DNA from: Periplaneta americana
Lineage: Eukaryota > Arthropoda > Insecta > Blattodea > Blattidae
Reading direction: 5' to 3'
Length of the DNA stretch: 64,000 nt
Assembly (NCBI RefSeq): GCF_040183065.1
Contig: NC_091120.1
Span: 15,207,708 to 15,271,707, forward strand
Notes under the pieces: model-generated
Told to the model about the DNA's origin: nothing
Databases searched by the model: none
Seen by the model: the letters and a program-made list of their open reading frames with translations, nothing else
Part shown: piece by piece, positions 57,601 to 61,620 of the stretch
Layout: each line of letters begins with the position of its first letter
Numbering within the stretch: the first letter of the stretch is position 1
Translations under genes and position numbers: made by a program

Positions 57601-58687
57601 CTGGTGAAAAAATGCAATTTTTACCATTTTCAAATTTTCCCATCTAAAAATTCTTTGGTCTATGAGATATATTTGTGCAATGTTTCATTTCATTATTCAA
57701 ATTGTAGGTGACCTCAATATTTATTCTTTTTATGCTCGACCATGCCGAAATGTAGTAATTATACACCTGGTAGTAGCCCTTTAATGCACCTCATTAAAGT
57801 TCAGGTGTTCAGCCAGTGACAAGTCACCTTTGTACCATTATAAAACCGCAAGTATCGATTATTCTCGGATATGCAATCGAAAGACAATTAGCGAAAAGTC
57901 ACGGAGGCTGGAAATCCAATACTGTCACAGAAGGTTATGTTCTGTTACTATAATAATTAGCGTTAATTGTAAATAATATTCAAATAAATTCAATTTGTCA
58001 TCTCGTTCTTCAATTCTAAATCAATTTCCAGGTTATATCAGACTAATGTTCATCTTATTCTCTATCAAGGTCAATGACATTCGGCCTCGGAAAAAATCAA
58101 TACTTTCGCGTCTGCGCACATCTCACAATTCAGGTCAGTTCGCACATAACCATAACATGATCTAATTTTGAATAATTTCAAGTTAGAAATATGGTCGAGC
58201 ATAAAAAGTCGTATGAAACTTGCCTATAATGGTAATTAAGACGCTCGTATGAAAATTATGAAACTCGCTTGTGCTTGTTTCATAAAAAAACATATTTGCG
58301 TCTTAATTACTACCATTATAAGCTCGTTGCATAATGTACTATTAAAGGACCAGAAGCTAACCTCACATTAGGCAGTTACGTTTAAATGGAGTTTCCAGAT
58401 ATTAAATTTGTTTACATTTCTCAATCTCTGGAGTATACAATATCATGAAATATAACAGTGAATTATATGTATACATATTGGCAGTGTTATATTATAATAT
58501 GTTTGTTATTAGATTGGCAGTACATGGACCAACTCCGGAAGTCTGAACATTGATATTGACAATCTAAGTAAATCTGGCTTCAGAGGGTCGTCCAAAAATA
58601 ATGCATCTGCCCCTTCAATGAACCAGTTAGCTGTAAGCAGTCCTACTTCTCCGTTGCATCCTCCACAGACTAATAATCGGCTTCAAG
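6616..58687 (+). CDS. CLINT1: EpsinR / clathrin interactor 1, twelve exons, 3' end beyond window
   Basis: Exons: 6616-6647, 6834-6913, 7005-7126, 13660-13802, 16941-17068, 23793-23937, 26078-26300, 28357-28589, 30317-30465, 33913-34065, 52699-52811 and 58513-58687. All phases agree (32, 112, 234 ... 1408, 1521 nt cumulative) and all introns are GT-AG. Residues 1 to about 145 form the ENTH domain ([59 protein letters not shown]). A conserved basic run follows, [15 protein letters not shown]. The tail is unstructured and holds IDLGAAAHY, the FxDF-type motifs EFGDF (about 358) and DDFADF (about 373), a QQ-rich stretch and LNIDIDNL with PSMNQLA. In the family, ENTH binds phosphoinositides and SNAREs, and the FxDF/W motifs bind the gamma-ear of AP-1 and GGA, in clathrin trafficking between Golgi and endosomes. 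The gene is mostly TE-filled intron. Exon 10 can also splice to the Tel2 exon. The terminal exon(s) are not in the window. Confidence 0.95.
6834..6913 (+). CDS. CLINT1: CLINT1 exon 2
   Basis: Residues 11-38 of the ENTH domain ([20 protein letters not shown]). These are the helices that contact lipid headgroups in the family. Acceptor TTTGCAG, donor GTACCG. Confidence 0.92.
7005..7126 (+). CDS. CLINT1: CLINT1 exon 3
   Basis: Residues 38-78 ([20 protein letters not shown] then [11 protein letters not shown]), the ENTH core. It ends in phase 0 at donor GTAATA. Confidence 0.92.
8165..8515 (+). pseudogene. DDE-type transposase N-terminal fragment, frameshifted
   Basis: Two frames overlap: 8202-8420, then 8291-8518. 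Read together they give [19 protein letters not shown] and, after the shift, [10 protein letters not shown] followed by [11 protein letters not shown]. This matches the N-terminal DNA-binding region I associate with insect IS630/Tc-type transposases. There is no catalytic core. It lies in CLINT1 intron 3. Confidence 0.5.
9436..9617 (+). pseudogene. LINE family 1 fragment
   Basis: A short degenerate piece of the same reverse transcriptase as the copy at 5389. The catalytic box has changed (YADD to YVDD: CTATGTGGATGACGTG) and several substitutions follow. It breaks off after the equivalent of IGLEV. Confidence 0.75.
10059..10917 (+). repeat. dispersed repeat family R1, copy 1
   Basis: It starts near ACTAGCCGTACC and ends near TTATTATTAGTATAGAT. 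It contains the marker GACAGACAGACATACAAAC followed by GCGATTTTCGGTTTCAGG. Related copies lie at 14576-16078 and 36763-38996. No ORF; class unknown. Confidence 0.75.
11318..12215 (-). pseudogene. LINE family 2 (RNase H type), degenerate 5'-truncated copy
   Basis: The minus-strand reading resembles the better-preserved copy at 62213-63147, including the C-terminal stretch [19 protein letters not shown] and a Cys/His cluster ([14 protein letters not shown]). Many stops and shifts are present. The 3' end at the left terminates in a short CAA-repeat tail. Confidence 0.75.
12494..12822 (+). repeat. tRNA-derived SINE, family B
   Basis: The head is tRNA-like with an A-box region (GGTCTAGTGGTCAGGGCTTC) and a B box (GGTTCGATTCC). 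A 240-bp body follows, then an A-rich end at 12802-12820. A full second copy lies on the minus strand at 59168-59475, which fixes the family limits. Confidence 0.8.
13138..13209 (+). repeat. tRNA-like head of a SINE, family C
   Basis: GACCTGG at the start pairs perfectly with CCAGGTC at the end (7-bp acceptor stem). A B box (GGTTCGATCCC) sits in a proper T arm. The anticodon arm does not pair well, so this is not a working tRNA. A SINE-like body follows to about 13400. Confidence 0.65.
13660..13802 (+). CDS. CLINT1: CLINT1 exon 4
   Basis: Residues 79-126, [20 protein letters not shown] followed by [20 protein letters not shown]. This is the most conserved part of the ENTH domain. Acceptor TTTCAG, donor GTAAGT. 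Confidence 0.95.
13916..14175 (+). repeat. tRNA-derived SINE, family A, with 11-bp TSD
   Basis: The tRNA-like head contains GGTTAGCACGGCTGGCC and the B box GGTTCGAATCC. A body with GGTTTTCCCTCAACCCAAT and an AATAAA-rich tail follow. The direct repeat TTAATTTTATA flanks it at 13905-13915 and 14176-14186, a clean retroposition footprint. Confidence 0.88.
14576..16078 (+). repeat. dispersed repeat family R1, copy 2, carrying a SINE fragment
   Basis: It shows the same start (ACTAGCCGTACTCG), GACAGACAGACATACAAAC marker and TTATTATTATAGTATAGAT end as copy 1. A 5'-truncated family A SINE (14796-15000) sits inside its left third. Confidence 0.7.
14796..15000 (+). repeat. SINE family A, truncated copy
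   Basis: It begins inside the SINE body (CCCGGTCGGGGCTGGTTGAG) and ends in an A-rich tail. The tRNA-like head is lost. Confidence 0.75.
16165..16290 (-). repeat. SINE family A remnant, minus strand
   Basis: GAGGGAAAACCCTGGGGAAA matches the complement of the SINE A body but decays on both sides. Only a short core is convincing. Confidence 0.4.
16941..17068 (+). CDS. CLINT1: CLINT1 exon 5
   Basis: Residues 126-169: [20 protein letters not shown] then [20 protein letters not shown]. This is the end of ENTH and the basic linker. Acceptor after a long T tract, donor GTAAGA. Confidence 0.93.
17283..17708. mobile_element. MITE copy B, uninterrupted
   Basis: The same element as at 4201-6385 but without the nested solo LTR and LINE. 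It serves as the empty-site reference for both insertions. Confidence 0.65.
17714..17785 (+). repeat. tRNA-Met-like pseudogene or SINE head
   Basis: The A-box-like GGCAGCGCAGTGGCTAGAG and the anticodon loop CTCATAATC resemble elongator tRNA-Met (CAT). The T arm has GGTTCAATCTC. The acceptor stem does not pair, so it is not functional. Confidence 0.55.
17928..19057. mobile_element. long-TIR (foldback) element, arms about 350 bp
   Basis: The segments 17928-18280 and 18700-19057 are inverted copies at about 95% identity. They share TTGAAAGTTTATTATTTCAG ends and ATATGATGTACAATAGATAT internally. A 420-bp loop between them has no ORF. The direct repeat TTAACACGTGGA lies at 17916-17927 and again at 19119-19130, about 60 bp beyond the right arm. 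Confidence 0.75.
19786..20850 (+). pseudogene. LINE family 1, decayed copy lacking the YADD box
   Basis: It starts at [20 protein letters not shown], earlier in the RT than the copy at 5389, and continues to the GGTTCTCTAAAAGC 3' end. A deletion around 20060 removes the segment with the catalytic YADD. Poly-A runs at 20141 and 20368 break the frame. Confidence 0.8.
21072..22960 (+). pseudogene. mariner-like transposase, inactivated and split by a MITE
   Basis: The N-terminus ([17 protein letters not shown], about 21220-21268) and the part from 22075 on ([14 protein letters not shown], then [20 protein letters not shown]) belong to one mariner transposase interrupted at 21261-22064. Later segments are [14 protein letters not shown] and [20 protein letters not shown]. 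Of the DD34D acidic residues, the second reads Glu (HEN for HDN) and the third reads Val (PCVFD for PCDFD). With the stops and shifts this makes the copy dead. Confidence 0.75.
21261..22064. mobile_element. MITE nested in the mariner copy, 7-bp TSD
   Basis: TIRs of about 30 bp (ATATAATAGGATGCGAAACT against its complement) bound 804 bp. The repeat GCCATGT flanks it at 21254-21260 and 22065-22071. Removing the element restores the mariner reading [11 protein letters not shown]. No transposase is present. Confidence 0.8.
23128..23360. mobile_element. short MITE next to a GT microsatellite
   Basis: Inverted ends AGAGTGGACCAAGTCCA and TGGACTTGGTCCACTCT enclose about 230 bp. A (GT)n run at 23100-23118 abuts the left end and an (AT)n run (23367-23391) follows on the right. 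Confidence 0.6.
23424..23681. mobile_element. MITE family M2, copy 1
   Basis: Terminal repeats TCCTAGATCATAT and ATATGATCTAGGA, extended by TGTAACAG, bound 258 bp. The same family, in the other orientation and with an insertion, is found at 44400-44892. Confidence 0.7.
23793..23937 (+). CDS. CLINT1: CLINT1 exon 6
   Basis: Residues 169-217, Gly/Arg/Asp-rich ([20 protein letters not shown], then [19 protein letters not shown]). This is the start of the disordered tail. Acceptor TTTTTACAG, donor GTAAAA. Confidence 0.9.
24254..25031. mobile_element. TIR element, about 780 bp, 45-bp TIRs
   Basis: The ends GAATGGGACCGTCAATGC and GCATTGATGGTCCCATTC, extended by TTATCTATTAATTGTA, form near-perfect 45-bp inverted repeats. 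There is no coding capacity and no clear TSD. Confidence 0.7.
25180..25262 (+). repeat. tRNA-like SINE fragment
   Basis: A B-box T arm (CGGGTTCGATCCCTGG) with upstream D-arm-like sequence. The remainder is degraded. Confidence 0.4.
25460..25806. mobile_element. MITE with TTAA target site (piggyBac-like)
   Basis: TIRs GGGGACACTCAAC and GTTGAGTGTCCCC are flanked on both sides by TTAA (25456-25459 and 25807-25810). TTAA duplication is typical of piggyBac elements. The 347-bp body is AT-rich and non-coding. Confidence 0.75.
26078..26300 (+). CDS. CLINT1: CLINT1 exon 7
   Basis: Residues 217-291, acidic and Ser-rich ([13 protein letters not shown]), a basic patch, then the family signature [14 protein letters not shown]. 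Acceptor TTTACAG, donor GTAAAT, phase 0. Confidence 0.93.
26301..27136. other. CLINT1 intron 7, mostly unrecognised
   Basis: The only notable piece is 26863-26955, where CCCCGCATAATG occurs twice. This looks like the worn end of a DNA transposon, but no partner end was found. Confidence 0.35.
27149..28096 (+). mobile_element. LINE family 1, 5'-truncated copy with 12-bp TSD
   Basis: The reverse transcriptase C-terminal half is the best preserved of the family here: [56 protein letters not shown] and [15 protein letters not shown] stop at 27466 and a one-base slip near 27938 are the main lesions. GGTAGAATCAAC at 27137-27148 and 28097-28108 is the target duplication. The tail is a short GTAA repeat. 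Confidence 0.9.
28357..28589 (+). CDS. CLINT1: CLINT1 exon 8
   Basis: Residues 292-369: polar linker, DLLSDILGG, then [20 protein letters not shown] is an FxDF-type motif of the kind that binds AP-1 and GGA ear domains. Donor GTAATT. Confidence 0.92.
28990..29732. mobile_element. Mutator-like MITE with 9-bp TSD
   Basis: TIRs of 30 bp (AGCGAATAGGGATTATAAAG against its complement) bound 743 bp. GGCACACTC flanks both ends (28981-28989 and 29733-29741). A 9-bp duplication is characteristic of MuDR/Mutator. No transposase is present. Confidence 0.78.
29744..30228. mobile_element. MITE adjacent to the Mutator-like element
   Basis: The inverted ends TACTAAAAGCCAG and CTGGCTTTTAGTA extend to about 30 bp with TTATGAAC. 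TA on each side suggests a Tc1/mariner-type target. It begins two bases after the previous element's TSD. Confidence 0.7.
30317..30465 (+). CDS. CLINT1: CLINT1 exon 9
   Basis: Residues 369-419: [16 protein letters not shown], a second FxDF-type motif, then a Ser/Asn-rich linker. Acceptor TTCTGCAG, donor GTAAGA. Confidence 0.92.
30506..31991 (+). mobile_element. Tc1/mariner-superfamily transposon, near full length, about 165-bp TIRs
   Basis: The ends CAGGGTGTTTAAAAAATACG and its complement (with two mismatches) continue as inverted repeats to about 30672 and from about 31827. The element is flanked by TA (TATA on both sides) and is 1486 bp long. It carries one degraded transposase gene. Confidence 0.85.
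30764..31790 (+). pseudogene. DD41D-type transposase, frameshifted
   Basis: It starts [20 protein letters not shown], shifts frame near 30925, then reads [14 protein letters not shown] and [14 protein letters not shown] (helix-turn-helix). Catalytic segments are [25 protein letters not shown] and [14 protein letters not shown]. Counting from the Asp in HDGAPAH to the Asp in NPLD gives 41 intervening residues, so DD41D rather than the usual DD34D/E. A stop interrupts GIIGD-LVGPHVL at 31369, and the C-terminus shifts near 31675. All three acidic residues are retained, but the gene is not translatable as one protein. Confidence 0.8.
32540..33718. repeat. tandem duplication of about 110 bp, split by a LINE
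   Basis: Unit 1 (32540-32648) and unit 2 (33622-33718) share ATTACAACTAGG, TTAAGTGCGAG and a GATATAAGAAC-like end. They are now about 1 kb apart because the LINE at 32662 inserted at the start of unit 2. Confidence 0.6.
32662..33621 (-). mobile_element. LINE family 3, 5'-truncated copy with 13-bp TSD
   Basis: Minus-strand RT fragments in order: [32 protein letters not shown] (catalytic FADD), [18 protein letters not shown] and [15 protein letters not shown]. Frameshifts lie near 33230 and 32965. ATTACAACTAGGT at 32649-32661 and 33622-33634 is the target duplication. It is a different family from the [12 protein letters not shown]. Confidence 0.85.
33913..34065 (+). CDS. CLINT1: CLINT1 exon 10, the exon with two splice partners
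   Basis: Residues 419-470: [17 protein letters not shown] then Thr/Asn-rich sequence ending ETTFTSP. It ends in phase 1 (CCA G) at donor GTGAGT. Both the Tel2 exon acceptor at 39345 and the exon 11 acceptor at 52699 accept phase 1, so this donor can make either EpsinR or EpsinR-Tel2. Confidence 0.92.
34363..34433 (-). repeat. tRNA-like cloverleaf, left arm
   Basis: Exact mirror of the unit at 34510-34580, pointing left. Confidence 0.6.
34510..34580 (+). repeat. tRNA-like cloverleaf, right arm (anticodon GGA)
   Basis: The 71-nt unit folds completely: acceptor TCCGGCG/CGCCGGA, D stem GCTT/AAGC, anticodon stem TCAGC/GCTGA with loop ACGGAGA, 4-nt variable loop, T stem CCGGG/CCCGG with loop TTCAAAT. 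GGA would read Ser codons, but tRNA-Ser has a long variable arm and this does not. The SINE-like flank also argues for a tRNA-derived SINE. Confidence 0.6.
34690..35425. repeat. cluster of three tRNA-like SINE units (one -, two +)
   Basis: The units are at about 34717-34795 (minus), 34991-35066 (plus) and 35284-35358 (plus). Each has a D arm of the type GCTCAGTCGGTAGAGC and a T arm around GGATCGATACC. They are joined by a shared flank with CAATTTTTCCCTTGAAATTA and TTATACCTGAAAGCC. The anticodon arm, where it pairs, shows GCT. The head and flank segments occur in different orders, so the block looks dimerised and rearranged rather than three independent insertions. Confidence 0.65.
35778..36442. 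mobile_element. pogo/Tigger-like element with CENP-B-type remnant
   Basis: TIRs CAGTAGAACCTCGATTATC and GGATAATAGAGGTTCTACTG are flanked by TA (35776-35777 and 36443-36444). Around 36010-36160 the plus strand retains a decayed CENP-B-type helix-turn-helix ([12 protein letters not shown], later SHQNTK). The rest of the transposase is gone. Confidence 0.75.
36763..38996 (+). repeat. dispersed repeat family R1, copy 3, expanded by a tandem array
   Basis: It has the same start (CTGGCTGTACCCTTGCGCTC) and end (TTATTATTAGTATAGAT) as the other R1 copies. Two segments bear the AGACAGACAGAC marker (about 38105 and 38865). The extra length comes largely from the 119-bp array at 36811-37735. Confidence 0.75.
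36811..37735 (+). repeat. tandem array, period 119 bp, about 8 units
   Basis: The landmark ATTCGTGTTTGAT recurs at 36924, 37043, 37162, 37281, 37400, 37519 and 37638, exactly 119 bp apart. Units differ by only one to three bases. The unit corresponds to a segment present once in the R1 copy at 10137-10240. Confidence 0.95.
38997..39344. other. sequence just upstream of the Tel2 exon
   Basis: No repeat or ORF seen. In the Tel2 frame the nearest upstream stop is TGA at 39311-39313, followed by no ATG before the acceptor TTGCAG at 39339-39344. No obvious separate promoter with initiator and ATG is present. Confidence 0.5.
39345..42448 (+). CDS. TELO2: TELO2 (Tel2), single alternative terminal exon of the CLINT1 gene
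   Basis: One uninterrupted 3104-nt exon encodes 1033 residues and ends in TAG at 42446. Tel2 acts with TTI1 and TTI2 in the TTT complex, which with HSP90 and R2TP stabilises PIKK kinases (mTOR, ATM, ATR, SMG1, TRRAP). After a charged 40-residue linker ([18 protein letters not shown]) the helical-repeat body begins near [16 protein letters not shown]. The acidic link [12 protein letters not shown] (about 41343-41378) matches the site that binds PIH1D1 after CK2 phosphorylation in TELO2. It leads into [20 protein letters not shown] and the C-terminal HEAT-like region ([40 protein letters not shown]). Human TELO2 is 837 residues. The first in-frame ATG is at 39671, inside the conserved body, and a stop lies at 39311. 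The exon must therefore be entered by splicing. With CLINT1 exons 1-10 the phase is exact (1408 + 3104 = 4512 nt, 1504 codons with stop). Confidence 0.93.
42449..42773 (+). other. Tel2 exon 3' UTR region
   Basis: Non-coding sequence after the Tel2 stop, before a MITE. No AATAAA occurs here; the next on this strand is near 44143, inside the MITE. The polyadenylation site cannot be fixed from sequence. Confidence 0.4.
42875..43950. mobile_element. TIR element nested in the TTAA element
   Basis: Inverted ends TGCATCAACATCGGTTA and TAACCGACATTGATGCA bound 1.08 kb. Repeated GGTTAA/TTAACC half-sites lie near both ends. An 80-codon minus-strand ORF (43430-43672) is unrecognised. Confidence 0.65.
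44400..44892. mobile_element. MITE family M2, copy 2, carrying a further MITE
   Basis: The ends CCTAGATCATAT and ATATGATCTAGG, and internal sequence (GATGGCAGTACAGTCACTAA), match the family copy at 23424-23681 in the opposite orientation. It is interrupted at 44624-44882. Confidence 0.7.
44624..44882. mobile_element. innermost MITE, 259 bp
   Basis: TIRs of about 30 bp: GTGTGAATGCAAGAACTAGG against CCTAGTTCTTGCATTCACAC. A third copy of the motif (AAGTTCTTGCATTACA) lies inside. Confidence 0.75.
45318..45578 (-). CDS. unrecognised small ORF, possibly TE-derived
   Basis: 86 codons with a Thr/Pro/Ser-rich middle ([20 protein letters not shown]). I recognise no domain. It sits just right of the TTAA element and has no clear promoter or splice sites. 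It could be a degraded transposon ORF or chance. Confidence 0.2.
   Translation of the reverse strand: MYTKRPWSTGDVMSTAAVQFTPNSSTPQSTTKTLEFLAQTEQATPSPPINYDTKLVAPPVVPGMLRSLQSRNLECLTTHDVYRSYK
45802..45962 (+). repeat. 160-bp direct repeat, copy 1
   Basis: It runs from TAATTTTATATGTTC to GCTAAATTCTA and is nearly identical to 46567-46726, with one extra A in the A run. Confidence 0.92.
45964..46566. mobile_element. Harbinger-like MITE between duplicated flanks
   Basis: TIRs GTCTTACTAATAAA and TTTATTAGTAAGAC bound 603 bp. TAA stands on both sides (45961-45963 and 46567-46569), the 3-bp target of PIF/Harbinger elements. No transposase is present. Confidence 0.75.
46567..46726 (+). repeat. 160-bp direct repeat, copy 2
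   Basis: Second copy of the unit at 45802-45962. It starts exactly where the MITE ends. Confidence 0.92.
46727..48290. other. CLINT1 intron 10, no recognised feature
   Basis: AT-rich sequence with scattered homopolymers. I found no inverted ends, RT motifs or exon-like ORF. Confidence 0.4.
48562..49364 (-). mobile_element. LINE family 2, internally deleted copy with 13-bp TSD
   Basis: The left end matches the 3' end of the RNase H LINE at 62213 (AATGCCAGGCATTTGACAAT). The right part is a GC-richer 5'-type leader. GGGATCATGAATG at 48549-48561 and 49365-49377 is the target duplication, inside the LINE family 1 sequence. Confidence 0.8.
49455..50190 (+). mobile_element. TIR element carrying a transposase N-terminal fragment
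   Basis: TIRs of about 75 bp (GCGATTTTAA, CTACAGAAATATTGTAGGTG, CTGTTATCTGTT). A plus-strand ORF at 49504-49884 includes [38 protein letters not shown], which resembles the N-terminal helix-turn-helix of a cockroach-type transposase. A second nested inverted repeat (CCATGGAACAATGGAACG) flanks it. The flanks AGTGCAT and AGTGTAT may be an 8-bp-class target duplication. Confidence 0.65.
51118..51908 (-). mobile_element. mariner-like remnant with inverted ends, split by a SINE
   Basis: The ends GAGGGTGCTTCAAAAA and TTTTTGAATCACCCTC are imperfect inverted repeats. The minus strand near 51250 reads like a mariner C-terminus (KHGAYVEK). The SINE at 51352-51604 lies inside. Confidence 0.6.
51352..51604 (+). 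repeat. tRNA-derived SINE, family A, with 17-bp TSD
   Basis: Full-length: head GGTCAGCGCGTCTGGCCGC, B box GGTTCGAATCC, the shared body and an AATAAATTGAAAAA tail. TCTTCTTCAATAGTCCA (51335-51351) recurs at 51605-51621 with one mismatch. Confidence 0.9.
51909..52698. other. CLINT1 intron 10, right end; nothing recognised
   Basis: No element ends or coding motifs seen before the exon 11 acceptor. Confidence 0.35.
52699..52811 (+). CDS. CLINT1: CLINT1 exon 11
   Basis: Residues 470-507: [20 protein letters not shown] then Q-rich sequence ending SSQQQKQQ. The acceptor is GCAAGCAG; an alternative AG three bases upstream would add one residue. It ends in phase 0 at GTACAG. Confidence 0.88.
52936..54035 (+). 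pseudogene. LINE family 4 (jockey-like), decayed
   Basis: The RT segment reads [20 protein letters not shown] and then [10 protein letters not shown], where the catalytic Y/FADD has become FAND. Downstream frames are broken (about 53475 on). The 3' end is a CTAT-repeat tail (about 54013-54031). Confidence 0.75.
54660..54921. mobile_element. MITE with TA target, containing a pseudo-exon
   Basis: TIRs TACCGGGGACAGAAC and GTTCTGTCCCCGGTA, extended by CTAGA and GCTT, bound 262 bp with TA on both sides. A central TGACGTCA-type palindrome lies at about 54690. The ORF at 54822 falls mostly inside. Confidence 0.75.
55114..55810. mobile_element. hAT-type MITE with 8-bp TSD
   Basis: TIRs TAGGGCTAGGATT and AATCCTAGCCCTA are perfect over 13 bp. 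GTTATGAG flanks both ends (55106-55113 and 55811-55818). The interior has repeated CCTAAAAAT motifs and no ORF. Confidence 0.88.
56295..58339. mobile_element. giant foldback element, arms about 650 bp
   Basis: The arms 56295-56968 and 57733-58339 are inverted copies. They start GTACATTATGCAACGAGC and contain GCGTCTTAATTAC, CACGGAGGCTGGAAATCCAA and GGTCGAGCATAAAA. The 760-bp loop has no recognised ORF. Each arm itself contains shorter hairpins. Confidence 0.82.
58513..58687 (+). CDS. CLINT1: CLINT1 exon 12 (last seen in window)
   Basis: Residues 508-566: [20 protein letters not shown], then [20 protein letters not shown]. Conserved C-terminal region of the family. It enters in phase 0 after TTATTAG and ends in phase 1 at donor GTAATA, so at least one more exon lies to the right. 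Confidence 0.88.
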
Positions 58688-59167
58688 GTAATACACTGCT
58701 TCATGGCAGTTTGTTGTAACTTACATAATATATAATAGTTTTTGCTCTGATAGGAGTGCAAAGGTAATTATTACAGTGTGGACAGAAGACATGGAGACAT
58801 GATTTGAAATACCTGTATTTTCTGGATTACTGATGTCCAAATGCCCCAACTATTTTTCCACGTAGCACCTATGTAGGTACTAAATCAAATGCCAACAGTA
58901 CCGTATTAACAATGGAAGGCATTTTTTTTAGCATGTGGGCATGTTAAACATGAATTTTATTTCATACAAAATGTTATTTTGTGCGAAATCGTGCGTATTT
59001 GCTTGGTTTCCGCACAAAACCAATCTGCGGAAAGTCTAAAATTCCACATTCAGTATTCCCAACCTAACACACATAACAATTTCCCTCTTCTTACCGCTTA
59101 AGTGACATATTGATTTTACTGCTTTAGGCTTTTAACATATTATTTTTAGAGACGTTCAATATTTTTT
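58688..59167. other. CLINT1 intron 12 start, nothing recognised
   Basis: No repeat ends or exon found. Confidence 0.35.
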
Positions 59168-59475
59168 TTTTATCCAATGCCACCGGGTTGTCTTTCGACA
59201 TTTCTGGTCTTCTCTCCTGGCCGTGGCTTAGTTGTAACCCACTTCTGAGGTTGGGGCGCCTGGAAGGCGGAGTTACATTACCCCGATGATGTGATAGGAT
59301 GATTATGATAATGTGGTGCCAGGAGAGGTCTTAAATCTAAACTTAACCTAAATTCCAGACCATGGACGAACACAAGAATAATCCCCTTTAAGGAAAAATT
59401 CCTGTGCTCTAACCAGGAATCGAACCCGGGACCTCATAAACTATAGCCAGAAGCTCTGACCACTAGACCATGAGT
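59168..59475 (-). repeat. tRNA-derived SINE, family B, minus strand
   Basis: Reverse-complement copy of 12494-12822. The B box reads GGTTCGATTCC on the minus strand and the T-rich stretch at 59161-59172 is the poly-A tail. Confidence 0.85.
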
Positions 59476-59543
59476 AATAATTGTAAATTGGAAACTTACC
59501 ACTGCAATTTCACCTAAATTGCACTGTTAATTATTGTTTTTAA

Positions 59544-59692
59544 ATAATAAACGTACTATATATATATATAAAACACAGTTGTATGAACACTTTACAATGT
59601 TTGAATTTTACCAATCTTAATTATCATCATTTGTAAAGTGTTCATACAACTGTGTTTTATATATATATTGTATGTTTATTATCTAATCGGTG
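59544..59692. mobile_element. small hairpin MITE
   Basis: TIRs of about 50 bp (AAAACACAGTTGTATGAACA against its complement) are separated by only about 35 bp. No coding. Confidence 0.75.
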
Positions 59693-60061
59693 AACACTGT
59701 TTAATTGACCTTACATGTATGAATTAAATTGTTTTTAAATATTTGCAAAAATTAAGTAAACTCTACAACTCCACTAAAGTTACTGCATTCGTGATGCAAG
59801 TAACATTAAGGAAGCCGTGAAAAAATCAACAAGATTCCAGACTCACCACAGACTGGGGGAAAAAAAAGACAGACATATATCACGGCCTGCTGGAGTATAG
59901 TAAACACAGAAAACATTTTAAAGCAACAATGTTGAAGATAGATATTTTTGTTTTGCAAATTTGCCGTCGTTGAACAGAAACCAAGATTGAGATTTCATTG
60001 CAACTAATTAGAAATTCCTCTTTCAGGTATGTAATAAACGATCTTCGCACAAAATAATGTA

Positions 60062-60180
60062 TGATACACGAGCGGTATGTTTTCTTTCAATTCTCGGAAA
60101 TTAAAAAAGCTCAACTACGTTTCGCTTTTTCAAACTTTTCCTTGAACATGAAAACTTCAACATACCGCTCTTGTAACACA
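60062..60180. mobile_element. very small inverted-repeat element
   Basis: GAGCGGTATGTTTTC and the looser AACATACCGCTC mark the two ends, about 115 bp apart. Weak evidence. Confidence 0.35.
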
Positions 60181-60638
60181 TATTACTATTCTCCACTAAT
60201 TTCAGAGAATCAAATAAGGAATTTATATAACTAAATATTTTAGGCCAAACTGATGGGATACCAAGATCAACATTATGCAACAGGACAGTCCCATTCAAAA
60301 GAGTATATTGTCGCTGCCACAAGAATATCTCCAATATGCAAAATCACAACTTTTCAGGAAGTAATAATACTTTCTAAAGTCTGTTAATTTAAGTTTTAAA
60401 CATCCAAATAAATGAAAATAAGTAAACACAATTGCTGCCCACTATATAGCAAATCAAAATGCAATTTTATATAAAGAACTTTTATTGGAGGGCAACTTGA
60501 AGATAACTGATAACATAAGAATGATAATTTAATAGCTTTATTATATTGCCAAGCTAGGGAAAAATGATCAATATCGATATCCCAGATAGCCACTAGCAAC
60601 CAACCAACATTCAAATAAAATTTTAATGTAACTTTCAA

Positions 60639-61620
60639 AGGCCGGGATTACGATCAACATTCGTTTGTGTTACGTTTCATTACAGTGAAGTCTGTTGAAG
60701 TTTGACAAATCAAGCTCCATGTATTTGATTATGGTCAACATTAGAATGAAAGAATGCAAGATGGCGCTGATTCAACATTGTCAAAGCCTAGTTTCCACAA
60801 ATACAAAGAAAAGTAAGTTCAACATCATCTAATTACGAATCAGAAGCTCGTCATTTGTTTTTACCTCTTCTTTCATTGTAAATGTGGCCATATTGCTACT
60901 GAAATATTAAATAAAATGATATTAATTTAAAATGCCATAATATGAGGGGCGATCCTTTGATTGAATATGTTGGTCACATGAATATATTTCCACTATATGG
61001 CATGAAACACATTTTTGTTTAATATTTAAGAATTCAAAATTAAACGTAGCAGGCAGCTAACATGAAAGAATGCGTAATGTCAACCAGTTTACTGTATAGA
61101 CCTCTGTAGCATAATGTTAAAGTAAAAGGGCAAGGTGTAATTGAACGCATGTTTGAACCTGGGATCAACTGATTCTTTTTTTTCTCTCTCTGATAATTTA
61201 TTTACATTATTTTAAATTGCTAATTTATTTACATTATTTTAAATATTATATTTTAATCCGAAATCAAGGGGGTTTTACTACATAAATAATATATCCGTAA
61301 TTCGTGCTAAGTCTTGCTATTTAGTAATCTATGATTTTATTATTGTCGTCATTCTATATATTATTCTGTCCTACCATATTTTTCTAATACCAATATTTTA
61401 ATTATACTATCTCAAACAAAGTTACCATAAAATTAAATGTTTATCATAAACATCTGACGTCCAGCATGTGCATTTTAGTATTCATTATGGTCGGCAGAGT
61501 GTTGTAGTTGTCACGAACATCTATCATAATACACAACCTCTGAACATTTGGTAGAAGTTCAGTGTACAGACAAAAGCAATGTAACGTAATGCAAAAGAAC
61601 ATTGATTGTAATCCCAGCCT
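60639..61620. mobile_element. TIR element, about 980 bp
   Basis: The ends AGGCCGGGATTACGATCAA and TTGATTGTAATCCCAGCCT are imperfect inverted repeats continuing for about 45 bp. No ORF of note. Confidence 0.6.
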
